Below are positions 5,485-6,097 of a stretch of 6,097 nucleotides of DNA, in pieces; position 1 is the stretch's first letter; every line of letters begins with the position of its first letter. Under the pieces are notes generated by a model. It did not search any database, was not told the origin of the DNA, and saw only the letters and a program-made list of their open reading frames with translations. The translations under genes were made by a program, and so were the position numbers. The stretch comes from Planctomycetota bacterium (GTDB taxonomy: Bacteria; Planctomycetota; Planctomycetia; Isosphaerales; Isosphaeraceae), in the NCBI GenBank assembly GCA_021807585.1, contig JAKBCQ010000189.1, positions 1 to 6,097 of the forward strand, given 5' to 3'.

Positions 5485-6097
5485 TCACTCCGAACGATTG
5501 TTATGCGTCGATCGAGACTTGACGAAGCATTCGACTTCGCATCGTTCGCCCGAGAAGTAACATCCGATCCGAATCCGATGGGAACCTTCACGCTCTGGAA
5601 ACAGAGACGGATCGTCGAGTTTAATCTCGGCTACGCGCGTCGAACCACCGTTCGATTTCAGAAGCGTCACGCTCACGCCGCGCGGCGCATCGATCGATGT
5701 CGGTTCACCCAAGGTTCTTCGATCGATTCGCCTCAAGATCACCCGAACGGGCGTACCTGGCGATAATTCAATAAACCGAGGCGCGGCGACCACAGGTTCG
5801 GTGATCTCGCCGCGAATCGGAACCTTCAATTCTTTCGTTCCATCGACGAGTAATTGAATCTCTCCTTGAATCATTCCGTCGCGGTCGTCGGGCTCGATGC
5901 GTGCGATAAATCCGTCGGTTTGAGCGTCGCGTTCGACCGCGACCGCTCGATTGCAATTCACCGCGACGACACGATCGGGAGTTCCCTCGGCGTTATGCCC
6001 GAGATGCTCGACATGAAACGCCATGGTTTTGACCTTCCCTTTGCCGATCATGCCGAAATCGATCCGATCGGGATCGACCTTGTGAGTTTCAGGTAAT
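5485..6097 (-). CDS. DUF1573-type multi-domain exported protein A1, C-terminal part
   Basis: The frame is open to the window edge, so the start is missing; 203 residues plus the stop are visible. An internal ATG at 6051 is not a likely start because the upstream codons (LPETHKVDPDRIDFG) complete a typical 'P..IDFG.I.KG' strand pair that opens a DUF1573/Ig-like repeat. One domain runs from there to about residue 100 (ending in KELKVPIRGEI), and a second from VVAAPRFIELSPGTPV to RCEVECFVKSR near the end. Planctomycete proteins of this type usually carry an N-terminal signal and a first domain with the CxC motif, which would lie beyond 6097. Three late Cys (in RIGCYF, GERCEVEC) are visible. It is the equivalent of A2 at the head of the first module, 76 nt before B1. 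Likely envelope-located; no enzymatic activity is suggested by the sequence. Confidence 0.75.
   Translation of the reverse strand, partial: LPETHKVDPDRIDFGMIGKGKVKTMAFHVEHLGHNAEGTPDRVVAVNCNRAVAVERDAQTDGFIARIEPDDRDGMIQGEIQLLVDGTKELKVPIRGEITEPVVAAPRFIELSPGTPVRVILRRIDRRTLGEPTSIDAPRGVSVTLLKSNGGSTRVAEIKLDDPSLFPEREGSHRIRIGCYFSGERCEVECFVKSRSTHNNRSE

Noticed and set aside
1..6097. CRISPR arrays, tRNA or rRNA genes, transposase or IS ends
   Set aside because: No regularly spaced direct repeats, no cloverleaf or rRNA-like stretches, and no transposase-like frame were seen on either strand.

Overview
The window looks like a piece of a bacterial chromosome with every supported gene on the minus strand, so the reading order runs from high to low coordinates. 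The best guess for the host is a planctomycete, perhaps Isosphaeraceae-like. This is an inference from gene content: multi-domain DUF1573/Ig-like exported proteins, small Cys-dense secreted proteins, long exported proteins of the LolA-like 'DEVV...L.I...EY' type, and a large GT39-type membrane glycosyltransferase. No marker gene is present to prove it.

Layout in transcription order. (1) 6097-5485: C-terminal part of a DUF1573/Ig-like exported protein, A1, which continues beyond the window. (2) 5408-4920: a Cys-rich secreted protein, B1, whose frame is cut by an in-frame TGA at 5051-5049 and continues, still Cys-rich, to a TAA at 4922-4920. (3) 4886-3732: a large exported protein, C1, with a C-terminal membrane anchor. 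(4) 3660-1723: a GT39/PMT-like glycosyltransferase. (5) 1722-1264: a mostly non-coding stretch with a good promoter candidate and a dyad in its spacer. (6) 1263-664: a second DUF1573-type protein, A2, with a CxC motif and a 12-nt homopolymer inside the gene. (7) 644-312: a second Cys-rich secreted protein, B2. (8) 311-171: a gap with a 12-bp inverted repeat. (9) 170-1: the N-terminus of a second C-type protein, C2, running out of the window.

The main point is that the order A-B-C (DUF1573 protein, Cys-rich small secreted protein, larger LolA-like exported protein) occurs twice in the same orientation, separated by the glycosyltransferase. The members are very divergent, so this looks like an old, maintained module rather than a fresh duplication. 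All three products carry export signals or belong to exported families. A plausible but unproven reading is that the Cys-rich protein is the product, the DUF1573 protein (with CxC in A2) helps fold or hold it, and the C protein anchors or carries it at the envelope. The glycosyltransferase may modify envelope material or may simply be a neighbour.

No RNA genes, CRISPR arrays, insertion sequences or origins were seen. The plus strand holds only shadow frames.
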